A stretch of DNA of 8,896 nt from Aquificaceae bacterium (GTDB lineage: Bacteria > Aquificota > Aquificia > Aquificales > Aquificaceae). The stretch lies in the NCBI GenBank assembly GCA_015490105.1, contig WFYK01000031.1, forward strand, positions 1 to 8,896, given 5' to 3'. The notes under the pieces were generated by a model, which worked only from the letters and a program-made list of their open reading frames with translations, had not been told where the DNA came from and did not search any database. Below, piece after piece: positions 1 to 6,203 of this stretch; the stretch's first letter is position 1; each line of letters begins with the position of its first letter. A program made the position numbers and the translations under genes.

Positions 1-577
1 GCAACTTTATGTCTCTGACAAGTATCTCGTCGAGAAGGATATACCTTTTCCTCAGCTCTTCACTCACCTGCTGATAAAGCTTCTCTTGAATCAGGGTTCT
101 TTCTTGATAAACCTGGGAGCTGTCCAAGGTGGCTATCACATCTCTTACCGCTGATCTTATAACGGGCTTTATTATCCTGTCTTCATACCAAGGCCCGTAT
201 TCTACAAATATTTCCGAAGCTTTATCGGGTTGGATTTTGTAAAGCGTCGTAAGTTCAACCCCTATAGTGAGTCCGTCTTTAGAAAGGGCGGTTATGGCGT
301 TATTGCCCGTAAGATCGTAGCTGTGGGTCCTTACCGACATCTTAACAACCTTTTGAATTAGAGGCACTACAAGATGAAGACCCGGAGGGAGCTCTTCCGG
401 ACTCGCTTTACCCAAGGTAAGTTTCACACCCACGTATCCGCTGGGTATTATCACAAATGGGTTTCCAAGAAGAAGCAGGAAAACGATGACAAAGAAAGCT
501 CCTACCGCACCGTATATAAGCTTGGGCGAAGGGCCCTTTTTAGGATATTTTGGAAAAGGTCTCGGTTCCATATCCAT
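1..577 (-). CDS. SPFH/prohibitin-HflC-like membrane protein, N-terminal part (runs off left edge)
   Basis: The minus-strand reading frame is open for 192 codons from an ATG at 577 down to the window edge, so the C-terminus is missing. The start is supported by AAGGAGGT on the minus strand nine bases upstream. A short Pro/Lys-rich cytoplasmic N-terminus (residues 1-19) is followed by one hydrophobic segment at about residues 20-44, then the typical start of an SPFH domain (I-I-P-S-G-Y-V-G-V), then P-P-G-L-H-L-V-V-P and, near the edge, L-V-R-D-I-K-L. These fit the stomatin/prohibitin/HflK-HflC superfamily. Such proteins form large rings on the membrane and, in HflKC, surround the protease FtsH. 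Which branch this one belongs to cannot be settled from the visible part; the spacing looks prohibitin/HflC-like. It is transcribed divergently from pepA. Confidence 0.85.
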   Translation of the reverse strand, partial: MDMEPRPFPKYPKKGPSPKLIYGAVGAFFVIVFLLLLGNPFVIIPSGYVGVKLTLGKASPEELPPGLHLVVPLIQKVVKMSVRTHSYDLTGNNAITALSKDGLTIGVELTTLYKIQPDKASEIFVEYGPWYEDRIIKPVIRSAVRDVIATLDSSQVYQERTLIQEKLYQQVSEELRKRYILLDEILVRDIKL

Positions 578-632
578 GTTCGCTAACCTCCTTGAAAAAA
601 ATGTATATTAGTTAGGGCTTGGAGGAGGAAAA
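578..632. promoter_or_regulatory. Divergent intergenic region with a possible shared -10 element
   Basis: Only 55 bases separate the SPFH gene (minus) from pepA (plus), so both promoters must lie here or partly inside the genes. The AT-rich core at 604-610 reads TATATTA on the plus strand and TAATATA on the minus strand, so it could act as a -10 element in both directions. No good -35 element sits at 16-18 bases on either side. Each gene has a strong Shine-Dalgarno sequence at its edge of the gap. The promoter role is inferred from position and the -10-like core only. Confidence 0.3.
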
Positions 633-2099
633 ATGAAGGTAGAGGCGATCAAGAGCATAGATGAGGCAAAGGACATAAAGGCTTTTGTATTTCTTCTCTA
701 CGAAGGGGACACATCCCCCTTAGCCAAGCTCGGAAGCTCCACCGCAAGGAGGTTAAGGGAAGCCCTAAAGAGTTTGAGCTTTAAAGGTAAGGAAGGAGAA
801 ATAGTTCGTTTGCCTGCTCTATCCAGAAAAGCGGAGGTAGTTTACGCGGTAGGTCTGGGCAAAAAGGAAAAGGCAAACTTAGACTCTTTCAGAAGGGCGA
901 GCGCGGGTGCGGTAAAGTCCCTCAAGAAGGATAAAATCCCTCAGGCGGTTTTGGTATCTCCCAAGAGAAACAGATCCTTTTCCCAAGCCATAACCGAAGG
1001 TCTTATCTTGGGAAACTACTCCTTCGACAAATACAAAACTTCGAAGGAAGAAGGTAAGTTTGAGGTAGAAAGGGTCTTGATCTTGGGGGCGGATGAGGAA
1101 GGTGTCAAAGTTGGAACCATCCTCGCGGAGGCACAAAATTACGCAAGATCACTTGTAAATGAGCCGGGCAACGTTATAAACCCGATCACCCTCGCGGAAG
1201 AAGCACAAAAACTTGCAAAGGAGTTCTGTCTTGAGTGTAAGGTCTACGACGAGAAGCAGATAAGGGAAATGGGAATGGAAGCCCTTTGGAGCGTAGGGAA
1301 AGGATCTTCTACACCTCCGAGATTTATCCACCTGACCTACAAACCTTCGGGAACACCTAAAGCCAAGATCGCGATCGTCGGGAAGGGGCTAACCTTTGAC
1401 AGCGGAGGCCTCAACATAAAGCCTGGAGATTATATGAGAACTATGAAGATGGACAAATCCGGAGCCTGTGCGGTTCTGGGCATAATGCGTGCGTTAGCAC
1501 AGCTCAAGCCCAACGTGGAGGTTCACGGAATAATAGGAGCTGCGGAGAATATGCCCTCGGGAAGTGCTTACAGACCCGATGACATAATAAGGGCCAAAAA
1601 CGGCAAGTATATAGAGATAGACAACACCGATGCGGAAGGAAGGGTGACTCTGGCGGATGCTCTCTCCTATGCAAGCGAGCTAAAACCTGAAAGGATAATA
1701 GACATGGCTACCCTCACGGGAGCCTGTATGGTTGCTTTGGGTGAATACACCGCAGGGCTCTTCACCAACGACCCTTCCTTCGGCGAAGAAATAAAGAAGG
1801 TTGCCAAAGACACGGGAGAAAGGGTTTGGGAGCTTCCTTTATACGATGAGAGACTCAGGAAGAAAATAAAGAAAGGTCCCGCGGACGTGGTAAATACGGG
1901 AGGAAGATACGGAGGCGCTATAACCGCTGCTATGTTCCTTGAAGAGTTTGTCGGTGAAGGTATAAAGTGGGTTCACTTGGACATAGCTGGTCCCGCATGG
2001 TCTAAGGAAGACTACGGATACTACACGCAGGGAGGAACGGGATTCGGGGTTAGAACCTGCTGTGAATACATCATGCGCTACTTGGACGGAAAGGAATAA
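633..2099 (+). CDS. pepA: Leucyl aminopeptidase, M17 family
   Basis: This 488-residue protein is a cytosolic di-metal aminopeptidase that removes N-terminal residues, classically leucine, from peptides, usually as a hexamer. The N-terminal third (about 1-160) is the variable M17 domain; the rest is the catalytic domain. All expected metal ligands are visible: K251 and D256 in V-G-K-G-L-T-F-D-S-G-G, D274 in M-K-M-D-K-S-G, and D333 and E335 in the family signature N-T-D-A-E-G-R. The catalytic pair K263 and R337 is also present. This numbering is almost that of bovine lens aminopeptidase. Length is normal for the family. The ATG at 633 is preceded by GGAGGAGG at 621-628. It is the first gene of the plus-strand operon and ends 12 bases before the thioredoxin-like gene. 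Some PepA proteins also bind DNA (E. coli XerA); nothing here shows whether this one does. Confidence 0.96.
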   Translation: MKVEAIKSIDEAKDIKAFVFLLYEGDTSPLAKLGSSTARRLREALKSLSFKGKEGEIVRLPALSRKAEVVYAVGLGKKEKANLDSFRRASAGAVKSLKKDKIPQAVLVSPKRNRSFSQAITEGLILGNYSFDKYKTSKEEGKFEVERVLILGADEEGVKVGTILAEAQNYARSLVNEPGNVINPITLAEEAQKLAKEFCLECKVYDEKQIREMGMEALWSVGKGSSTPPRFIHLTYKPSGTPKAKIAIVGKGLTFDSGGLNIKPGDYMRTMKMDKSGACAVLGIMRALAQLKPNVEVHGIIGAAENMPSGSAYRPDDIIRAKNGKYIEIDNTDAEGRVTLADALSYASELKPERIIDMATLTGACMVALGEYTAGLFTNDPSFGEEIKKVAKDTGERVWELPLYDERLRKKIKKGPADVVNTGGRYGGAITAAMFLEEFVGEGIKWVHLDIAGPAWSKEDYGYYTQGGTGFGVRTCCEYIMRYLDGKE

Positions 2100-2111
2100 T
2101 TTAAATTCACT

Positions 2112-2525
2112 ATGGGTATTAGGACACTGAGCTTGCTTTTAGCTCTGGTTTTGGTTGCTTTTGCTTCCAGATGGTATCCGGATTTCAAGGAGGGCGTAGA
2201 GGTTTCCAAAAGTCAGAACAAGCTCGTGATGGTCTACTTCTACGAGGAGGGGTGCACCTACTGTAAGTATATGGAGGAGGTGGTGTTTATAGAGCCGGAA
2301 GTGAGCGACCTTATGGAGAGGTTCTTCGTAGTGGTTCCGATAGACGTGGAGAACCCTCCTAAGGATCTTGACAGACGCTTTAAAGCGGTGGGAACGCCCT
2401 CCTTCATTATCTATGATCCCTTCGAAGATAGGGTTCTCCTTCAGATCTTCGGCATGCAGGAAGCGGACGAGTTTACACAACTCCTCAAAAGGGCCTGTTC
2501 CAAGTCCAAAAGGGTAAACTGCTGA
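2112..2525 (+). CDS. Exported thioredoxin-fold protein
   Basis: This is a 137-residue protein. A typical signal peptide covers about residues 1-18 (M-G-I-R, a Leu/Val/Ala core, then likely cleavage after A-F-A), so it probably acts in the periplasm. The thioredoxin active site is E-E-G-C-T-Y-C with C48 and C51, and the cis-proline loop is G-T-P-S-F at residues 94-98. The spacing suits a small thioredoxin-like protein of the SoxW/thioredoxin_7 type. It probably reduces or isomerises disulfides, or passes electrons to an exported partner; the partner is unknown. Two more cysteines lie at the C-terminus (C129 and C137, the last residue), which is uncommon. The start has only a weak, distant AAGGA (2091-2095, 16 bases away), so translation may depend on coupling to pepA. 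Its TGA directly abuts the ATG of kdsC. Confidence 0.87.
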   Translation: MGIRTLSLLLALVLVAFASRWYPDFKEGVEVSKSQNKLVMVYFYEEGCTYCKYMEEVVFIEPEVSDLMERFFVVVPIDVENPPKDLDRRFKAVGTPSFIIYDPFEDRVLLQIFGMQEADEFTQLLKRACSKSKRVNC

Positions 2526-3011
2526 ATGGCCCTAAAAGATAGGATAGAAAGGCTAAAACTCCTTATCTTGGATGTGGACGGGGTTTTGACGGACGGGAAA
2601 CTTTACTACGGCCCAGACGGTGAAGAGCTGAAAGCCTTTCATGTTTTGGACGGCTTAGGGATAAAGATGATTCAAGATGCGGGAATAAAGTTATCGGTGA
2701 TTTCAGGAAGGCGATCTGAAGCTTTAGAAAACCGTCTGAGGGAACTTCGCATAGAGGAGATATTTTTAGGACAGGTTAACAAAATTTCCTCTCTGGAAAC
2801 CTTGTCTTTCAAGCTCGGGGTGGAGACGGACGAGATAGGTTTTATTGGAGATGACCTTGTAGATTTAGATGTTATGAAAAGGGTGGGTTTCCCAGTGGCG
2901 GTTAAAAACGCCCATCCTGAGGTTAAGCGCGTTGCGGTTTATACAACGAGGGCGGAAGGTGGAAAGGGAGCACTAAGGGAGGTAGCAGAACTTATCAGGA
3001 AGTTTAGATGA
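2526..3011 (+). CDS. kdsC: 3-deoxy-D-manno-octulosonate 8-phosphate phosphatase (KdsC)
   Basis: This 161-residue HAD-superfamily phosphatase removes the phosphate from Kdo-8-phosphate to give Kdo, the sugar joining lipid A to the LPS core. Motif I is L-D-V-D-G-V-L-T-D-G with nucleophile D16 and acid/base D18. Motif II is S60 in V-I-S-G-R. Motif III is K86. Motif IV is G-D-D-L-V-D with D109, D110 and D113. It has no cap domain, and the C-terminal tail carries G-G-K-G-A-L-R-E, the Gly-rich tail that KdsC proteins use to close the active site of the neighbouring subunit. Length is typical for KdsC. The gene starts directly after the previous stop and overlaps lptC by four bases (ATGA). The kdsC-lptC-lptA order matches the LPS operon of E. 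coli and strongly supports KdsC over other small HAD phosphatases. Confidence 0.94.
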   Translation: MALKDRIERLKLLILDVDGVLTDGKLYYGPDGEELKAFHVLDGLGIKMIQDAGIKLSVISGRRSEALENRLRELRIEEIFLGQVNKISSLETLSFKLGVETDEIGFIGDDLVDLDVMKRVGFPVAVKNAHPEVKRVAVYTTRAEGGKGALREVAELIRKFR

Positions 3012-3508
3012 AAAGGTCTCTCCTCGTTTTAACCCTCTTCTTGGTTGCGAACGTCCTTTCCTACCTTTACGTGGAGAGGTTAAAGGATAAAGTTTTTGTG
3101 GAAAGGGAAGAAATAGGTATAGCTGAAGGCGTGAGGATAAGGGTCTTCGGGGAAAAAGCTTTAGAGTGGCTTATCTTCGGGAAAACTCTTATATCCGTCG
3201 GGGACGAGGTGTCCCTCTCAGGGGTCCTTATGGAATCCTCTTACGGCTACAGTCTCAGGGCGGACAGCGTTTTTCTCAATAGGGAAAGTAAAAAAGCGAA
3301 GCTTCAGGGAACTGTAGACCTTAGGGGGGAGGCCTTCTTTGTCAGAACCGAGGAGGCGGTTGCAGATCTATCTAAAGGGAAGGTTTACGGTAAAAAGGGG
3401 GTGAAAATATGGAAAGATAGAAATTACGTGGAAGGGAAATCCTTTGAAGTCAGGCTGAAACCCTTCTTCGTAAGGGTAAGGGAGGTGAAAACAAAACATG
3501 AAATGTAG
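3008..3508 (+). CDS. lptC: LPS export protein LptC (membrane-anchored bridge component)
   Basis: This 166-residue protein begins with a single hydrophobic anchor (about residues 4-22) and continues as a beta-rich periplasmic domain. LptC sits in the inner membrane with LptB2FG, accepts LPS pulled from the membrane and hands it to LptA. The C-terminal half has repeated short strands such as R-A-D-S-V-F-L-N, A-V-A-D-L-S-K-G-K-V-Y-G-K-K-G-V-K and V-E-G-K-S-F-E-V-R, the alternating pattern of the LptA/LptC jelly-roll fold. LptC is weakly conserved in sequence, so the call rests on anchor plus fold pattern plus its place between kdsC and lptA. Length is slightly below the E. coli protein. It overlaps kdsC by four bases and lptA by eleven. 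Confidence 0.87.
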   Translation: MKRSLLVLTLFLVANVLSYLYVERLKDKVFVEREEIGIAEGVRIRVFGEKALEWLIFGKTLISVGDEVSLSGVLMESSYGYSLRADSVFLNRESKKAKLQGTVDLRGEAFFVRTEEAVADLSKGKVYGKKGVKIWKDRNYVEGKSFEVRLKPFFVRVREVKTKHEM

Positions 3509-4016
3509 GCTTCTTACCGCACTGTTCTTTCTTTGTTCTATAGCCTTCTCTCAACCTATAACCGGTGAGGCTAAGATCCTTGAGTTTAAAGACAACAGGG
3601 TCATATACAAAGGAGATGTTAAACTCACTCGCGGTGATGCCCTTCTTTCCGCGGACAGGGTAGAGATCATCTTGGACGAGAAGGGAAAACCCGTGAAGAT
3701 CTTGGCTGTGGGAAACGTTAAATACGTTGAGGGGAACAGAAAAGCAAGGGCGGACTATGCGGAATACGATCTCAAAGCGGACAGGATAATACTCGAAGGT
3801 TCCGCTACCGTAGAGGAAGATAAAAGTGTTCTTTCCGCGGATCGGATCGTTTATGATAGAAAGAGTCAGAGCCTGCAGGCCCTGGGAGGCGCGGGCAAGG
3901 TTAAGACCCTTTACGTGGAGGAAGAGGATGAAAAAATCGGACCTGATAAAGGAGATAGCCAGAAGGAAGGGGATATCCCAAAGCAAGGCCAAGTTGATAG
4001 TGGAGGGGATCTTTGA
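3498..4016 (+). CDS. lptA: LPS transport periplasmic protein LptA (OstA-like)
   Basis: This 172-residue protein has a signal peptide with likely cleavage after A-F-S at residue 18. The mature part is an OstA/LptA domain, the subunit of the periplasmic bridge that carries LPS from LptC to LptD. The domain shows the usual Asp/Gly strand pattern, with I-L-E-F-K-D-N-R-V-I-Y-K-G-D-V near the start and three A-D-R strand starts (L-S-A-D-R, L-K-A-D-R, L-S-A-D-R). The first and third of these are encoded by an exact 13-base direct repeat, 3643-3655 and 3829-3841. The start has GGAGGTG at 3481-3487. From about residue 144 the protein becomes an acidic, Gly/Asp/Lys-rich tail that is encoded in the same DNA as the N-terminus of the next gene; this tail is probably disordered and not part of the bridge fold. 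No lptB follows. Confidence 0.88.
   Translation: MKCRLLTALFFLCSIAFSQPITGEAKILEFKDNRVIYKGDVKLTRGDALLSADRVEIILDEKGKPVKILAVGNVKYVEGNRKARADYAEYDLKADRIILEGSATVEEDKSVLSADRIVYDRKSQSLQALGGAGKVKTLYVEEEDEKIGPDKGDSQKEGDIPKQGQVDSGGDL
3917..3921 (+). promoter_or_regulatory. Ribosome binding site that fixes the HU start
   Basis: GGAGG lies six bases before the ATG at 3928, inside the lptA coding sequence. This spacing is ideal, and the ATG opens exactly at the conserved HU beginning (M-K-K-S-D-L-I-K-E-I-A). The same frame is open further upstream to an ATG at 3826, but those 34 extra residues look nothing like HU and are lptA read in another frame. Confidence 0.8.
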
Positions 4017-4209
4017 CGAGATAGCCAAGGCTTTAGCGTTGGGTGAAAAGGTTGAAATAAGAGGACTCGGCACCTTCAAAACCAAAAAAAGACCTCAGAG
4101 GGTAGCAAAAGATCCTAGAACGGGTGCGGAGATCGTGGTGAGGGAAAAAACCGTTCCCGTATTCAAGATGAGCAAATCTCTCAGAAAGTCTCTTAACGGC
4201 AGTAAATGA
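3928..4209 (+). CDS. HU/IHF-family histone-like DNA-binding protein
   Basis: This 93-residue protein bends and wraps DNA as a dimer in the nucleoid. The N-terminal helical dimer domain (about 1-45) is M-K-K-S-D-L-I-K-E-I-A followed by a second helix. Next comes the G-L-G-T-F turn (46-50), the flexible beta arm (about 51-75) with P63, the proline that wedges into the DNA minor groove, and the C-terminal helix ending S-L-R-K-S-L-N. Length is close to the family's usual 90. The arm tip reads A-K-D-P-R-T-G where most HU/IHF proteins have G-R-N-P-x-T-G, so it is a divergent arm with the key proline kept. HU, IHF and other paralogues cannot be told apart from sequence alone. The gene begins 89 bases inside lptA in another frame and overlaps the flavoprotein gene by four bases (ATGA). 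Confidence 0.93.
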   Translation: MKKSDLIKEIARRKGISQSKAKLIVEGIFDEIAKALALGEKVEIRGLGTFKTKKRPQRVAKDPRTGAEIVVREKTVPVFKMSKSLRKSLNGSK

Positions 4210-5243
4210 AGGTAGACGTCCTCGTCGTCGGTTGCGGACCCGCGGGTAGCACCTGCGCTTACAAGCTTGCGAAGGAAGGATTGAAGGTTTTGGTTGTAGA
4301 TTTTAAAAGGAAACCCGGAGTTCCCGTTCAGTGTGCGGAGTTTGTTCCCATCCAGCTTCAGCATTCTTTTCCGGAGTTTTTCCCGGAGGACGTTATAGCT
4401 CAAAGGGTAAAAGATATGGTTCACTTTACCCCTTGGGGTGAGATTGTAAGAATGGGTTCTGAAGGCTACGTTTTACACAGGGAGAGGTTCGACTATCTAA
4501 TAGCGGAGCTCGCTAAAAGGGCGGGCGCGGAGTTTCTCATGAGAACCCAATTTTTAGGCTTCGAGGATGGAAAGGTGGTGATAGAAAACGTGGACACAAG
4601 ACGAAGATCCTTCGTTGAAGCGGATCTGATCGTAGGTGCGGACGGACCGAGGTCCAAGGTCGCCCGTCTGACGGGGAATGCTACCCAAAAGTTCCTCGCA
4701 ACAGCCCAATTTACTATGCCTATAACCCAACCCATTGAGGATCTACTCATATACTTTCGCGATTACATACCTGCGGGCTACGGGTGGGTTTTCCCTAAAG
4801 GAAAATTGGCGAACGTGGGCGTGGGAGTAGATCCTTCCTTCGGCGTGAACGTGATGGAGAGCCTCAAAATCTTTGTTAAGGAGCTTTTGAAGGAAGGGGT
4901 AGTTGAGAATAAAATCCTCGGAAGAACAGGAGGTTGGATCCCCGCGGAAGGCCTGAAAGATGTCCTCAGGGGAAGGGTAGCCCTCGCGGGGGACGCAGGG
5001 GGTTTTTGCCACCCTATAACTGGAGGCGGTATAGCCAACGCGGTCTACTCAGGTTCTTATTTGGCAGAAGCCCTGGTAGGAGGAGATCTGGAAGATTACA
5101 GAGAAGAAGTGGAAGATACCTTCGGGCCGACCCTTAGGCGAGCCGCTTTGAAGCGGAAGAAATATATGAACAGGTGTGACGACCTTGAATATATAGTTCC
5201 CAGAACTTGGATAGCTTTTCCCGAATACTGGAGGGAAGACTGA
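4206..5243 (+). CDS. Geranylgeranyl-reductase-family FAD oxidoreductase
   Basis: This 345-residue flavoprotein belongs to the family that saturates double bonds in polyprenyl chains (geranylgeranyl reductase, archaeal lipid reductase, MenJ of menaquinone). An FAD-binding Rossmann motif opens the protein (V-V-G-C-G-P-A-G-S, residues 7-15). Next come P-V-Q-C-A-E with C43, a cysteine conserved in the family, then G-A-D-G-P-R-S (144-150), the family signature G-Y-G-W-V-F-P-K-G (191-199), and the second FAD contact A-G-D-A-G-G-F (261-267) followed by a Gly-rich substrate-side loop. Length is slightly short of the 390-400 residues common in archaeal members. The substrate is not shown by the sequence. 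In Aquificaceae a likely one is the partly saturated side chain of methionaquinone; that is inference. Its ATG overlaps the HU stop, and era starts one base after its TGA, so it sits mid-operon. Confidence 0.83.
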   Translation: MKVDVLVVGCGPAGSTCAYKLAKEGLKVLVVDFKRKPGVPVQCAEFVPIQLQHSFPEFFPEDVIAQRVKDMVHFTPWGEIVRMGSEGYVLHRERFDYLIAELAKRAGAEFLMRTQFLGFEDGKVVIENVDTRRRSFVEADLIVGADGPRSKVARLTGNATQKFLATAQFTMPITQPIEDLLIYFRDYIPAGYGWVFPKGKLANVGVGVDPSFGVNVMESLKIFVKELLKEGVVENKILGRTGGWIPAEGLKDVLRGRVALAGDAGGFCHPITGGGIANAVYSGSYLAEALVGGDLEDYREEVEDTFGPTLRRAALKRKKYMNRCDDLEYIVPRTWIAFPEYWRED

Positions 5244-5244
5244 G

Positions 5245-6156
5245 ATGAAGGTAGGCTACGTGACTATAGTGGGAAAACCCAATGTGGGAAAGTCAACGCT
5301 CCTCAACAACCTGCTTGGAAGGAAAGTGTCTATAGTTACCCCTAAACCCGGAACTACAAGGATAAGGGTGCTCGGTGTAAAAACCATACCCGGAGAAGCT
5401 CAAATAGTATTCTTGGACACGCCCGGTGTTTATCAGCCCAAAGCCTCAGATGCTCTGGGAAAGATTATGAACCAAATGGCTGTTCAAAGCCTGGAGGACG
5501 CGGACATTATCCTTTTCATGATAGATGCGGAGGAAGGTTGGAGAAGGCGGGACGAGGAGGTTTTTCAAAACTACGTAAAACCCCATGCGGAAAAAAAACC
5601 TGTGTTTTTGGTCATAAACAAGATAGACAAAATAGGACCAGCGAAAAACGTTTTGCCCATGATAGATGAACTGCACAAAAAACACCCGGAATTTAAGGAG
5701 ATAATACCCGTGAGTGCACTCAAGGGAGCGAACTTGGACGAACTTGAAAAGACTATACTCAAATATCTTCCCGAAGGAGAACCCCTTTTCCCCGAGGACG
5801 CGATCACGGACATGCCCTTGAGACTGATGGCAGCGGAGATAGTTAGGGAAAAGGTTATGCTCATGACGTGGGACGAGGTTCCTACCTCCGTTGCGGTGGT
5901 TATAACCGAGATAAAGGACGGAGACGCGGATCCGAGTGTTTTAGTTATAAGGGGGGAGATAATAGTGGACAGGGAGAACTTAAAGCCGATAATAATCGGT
6001 AAAAAGGGTCAACGCTTGAAACAGATAGGGAAGATGGCCCGTGAGGAGCTTGAACTTCTGACAGGCAGAAAGGTCTACTTAGAACTGTGGGTTAAGGTAA
6101 AACCTGACTGGAGAAAGAGACCTGAGCTTGTCAGAAGCTTTGGCTACTATTTGTAG
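5245..6156 (+). CDS. era: GTPase Era, 30S ribosome assembly
   Basis: This 303-residue protein is a cytoplasmic GTPase that chaperones maturation of the 16S rRNA 3' end and 30S subunits. The GTPase domain has all motifs: G1 G-K-P-N-V-G-K-S-T (10-18), G2 around T37-T38, G3 D-T-P-G (58-61), G4 N-K-I-D (125-128) and G5 S-A-L (157-159). The C-terminal KH domain (about 200-303) contains I-I-I-G-K-K-G-Q-R-L-K-Q-I-G (249-262), whose G-K-K-G loop binds the RNA near the anti-Shine-Dalgarno sequence. That interaction is known from Aquifex aeolicus Era structures. Length is exactly typical, with no truncation. The start has GGAGGGA at 5230-5236 inside the end of the preceding gene. It is the last gene of the operon; a hairpin follows six bases after its stop. 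Confidence 0.97.
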   Translation: MKVGYVTIVGKPNVGKSTLLNNLLGRKVSIVTPKPGTTRIRVLGVKTIPGEAQIVFLDTPGVYQPKASDALGKIMNQMAVQSLEDADIILFMIDAEEGWRRRDEEVFQNYVKPHAEKKPVFLVINKIDKIGPAKNVLPMIDELHKKHPEFKEIIPVSALKGANLDELEKTILKYLPEGEPLFPEDAITDMPLRLMAAEIVREKVMLMTWDEVPTSVAVVITEIKDGDADPSVLVIRGEIIVDRENLKPIIIGKKGQRLKQIGKMAREELELLTGRKVYLELWVKVKPDWRKRPELVRSFGYYL

Positions 6157-6161
6157 AGAAA

Positions 6162-6188
6162 TTAGCTACACTTTCGCAAGGTAGTTGA
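6162..6188 (+). terminator. Hairpin directly after era, possible terminator or processing site
   Basis: Beginning six bases after the era stop, the RNA can fold into a stem of about 11 pairs. Bases 6162-6169 pair with 6181-6188 (two G-U pairs), and 6171-6173 pair with 6178-6180 after a bulged A at 6170. The loop is UCGC. The next U-run (6201-6205) comes 12 bases later, so this is not a textbook intrinsic terminator. It could still end the operon transcript, or protect its 3' end. The position between the operon and the next promoter supports the idea. Confidence 0.45.
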
Positions 6189-6203
6189 AAAACTGACACA
6201 TTT

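Noticed and set aside
374..586. Plus-strand open frame of 70 codons near the left edge
   Set aside because: It is opposite the SPFH gene, whose membrane anchor and domain motifs are clear on the minus strand.
3643..3841. Exact 13-base direct repeat TTCTTTCCGCGGA in lptA as a possible mobile or recombination site
   Set aside because: Both copies are in the same frame and encode the L-S-A-D start of repeated beta strands, so protein repeat structure explains them.
3826..3927. Upstream extension of the HU frame (34 extra residues)
   Set aside because: The residues do not resemble HU, there is no ribosome binding site before 3826, and GGAGG plus the conserved M-K-K-S-D-L start lie at 3917-3928.
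3450..4085. Minus-strand open frame of 211 codons opposite lptA and HU
   Set aside because: It lies opposite three well-supported overlapping genes, has no ribosome binding site and its translation looks like reverse reading of Lys/Glu-rich coding DNA.
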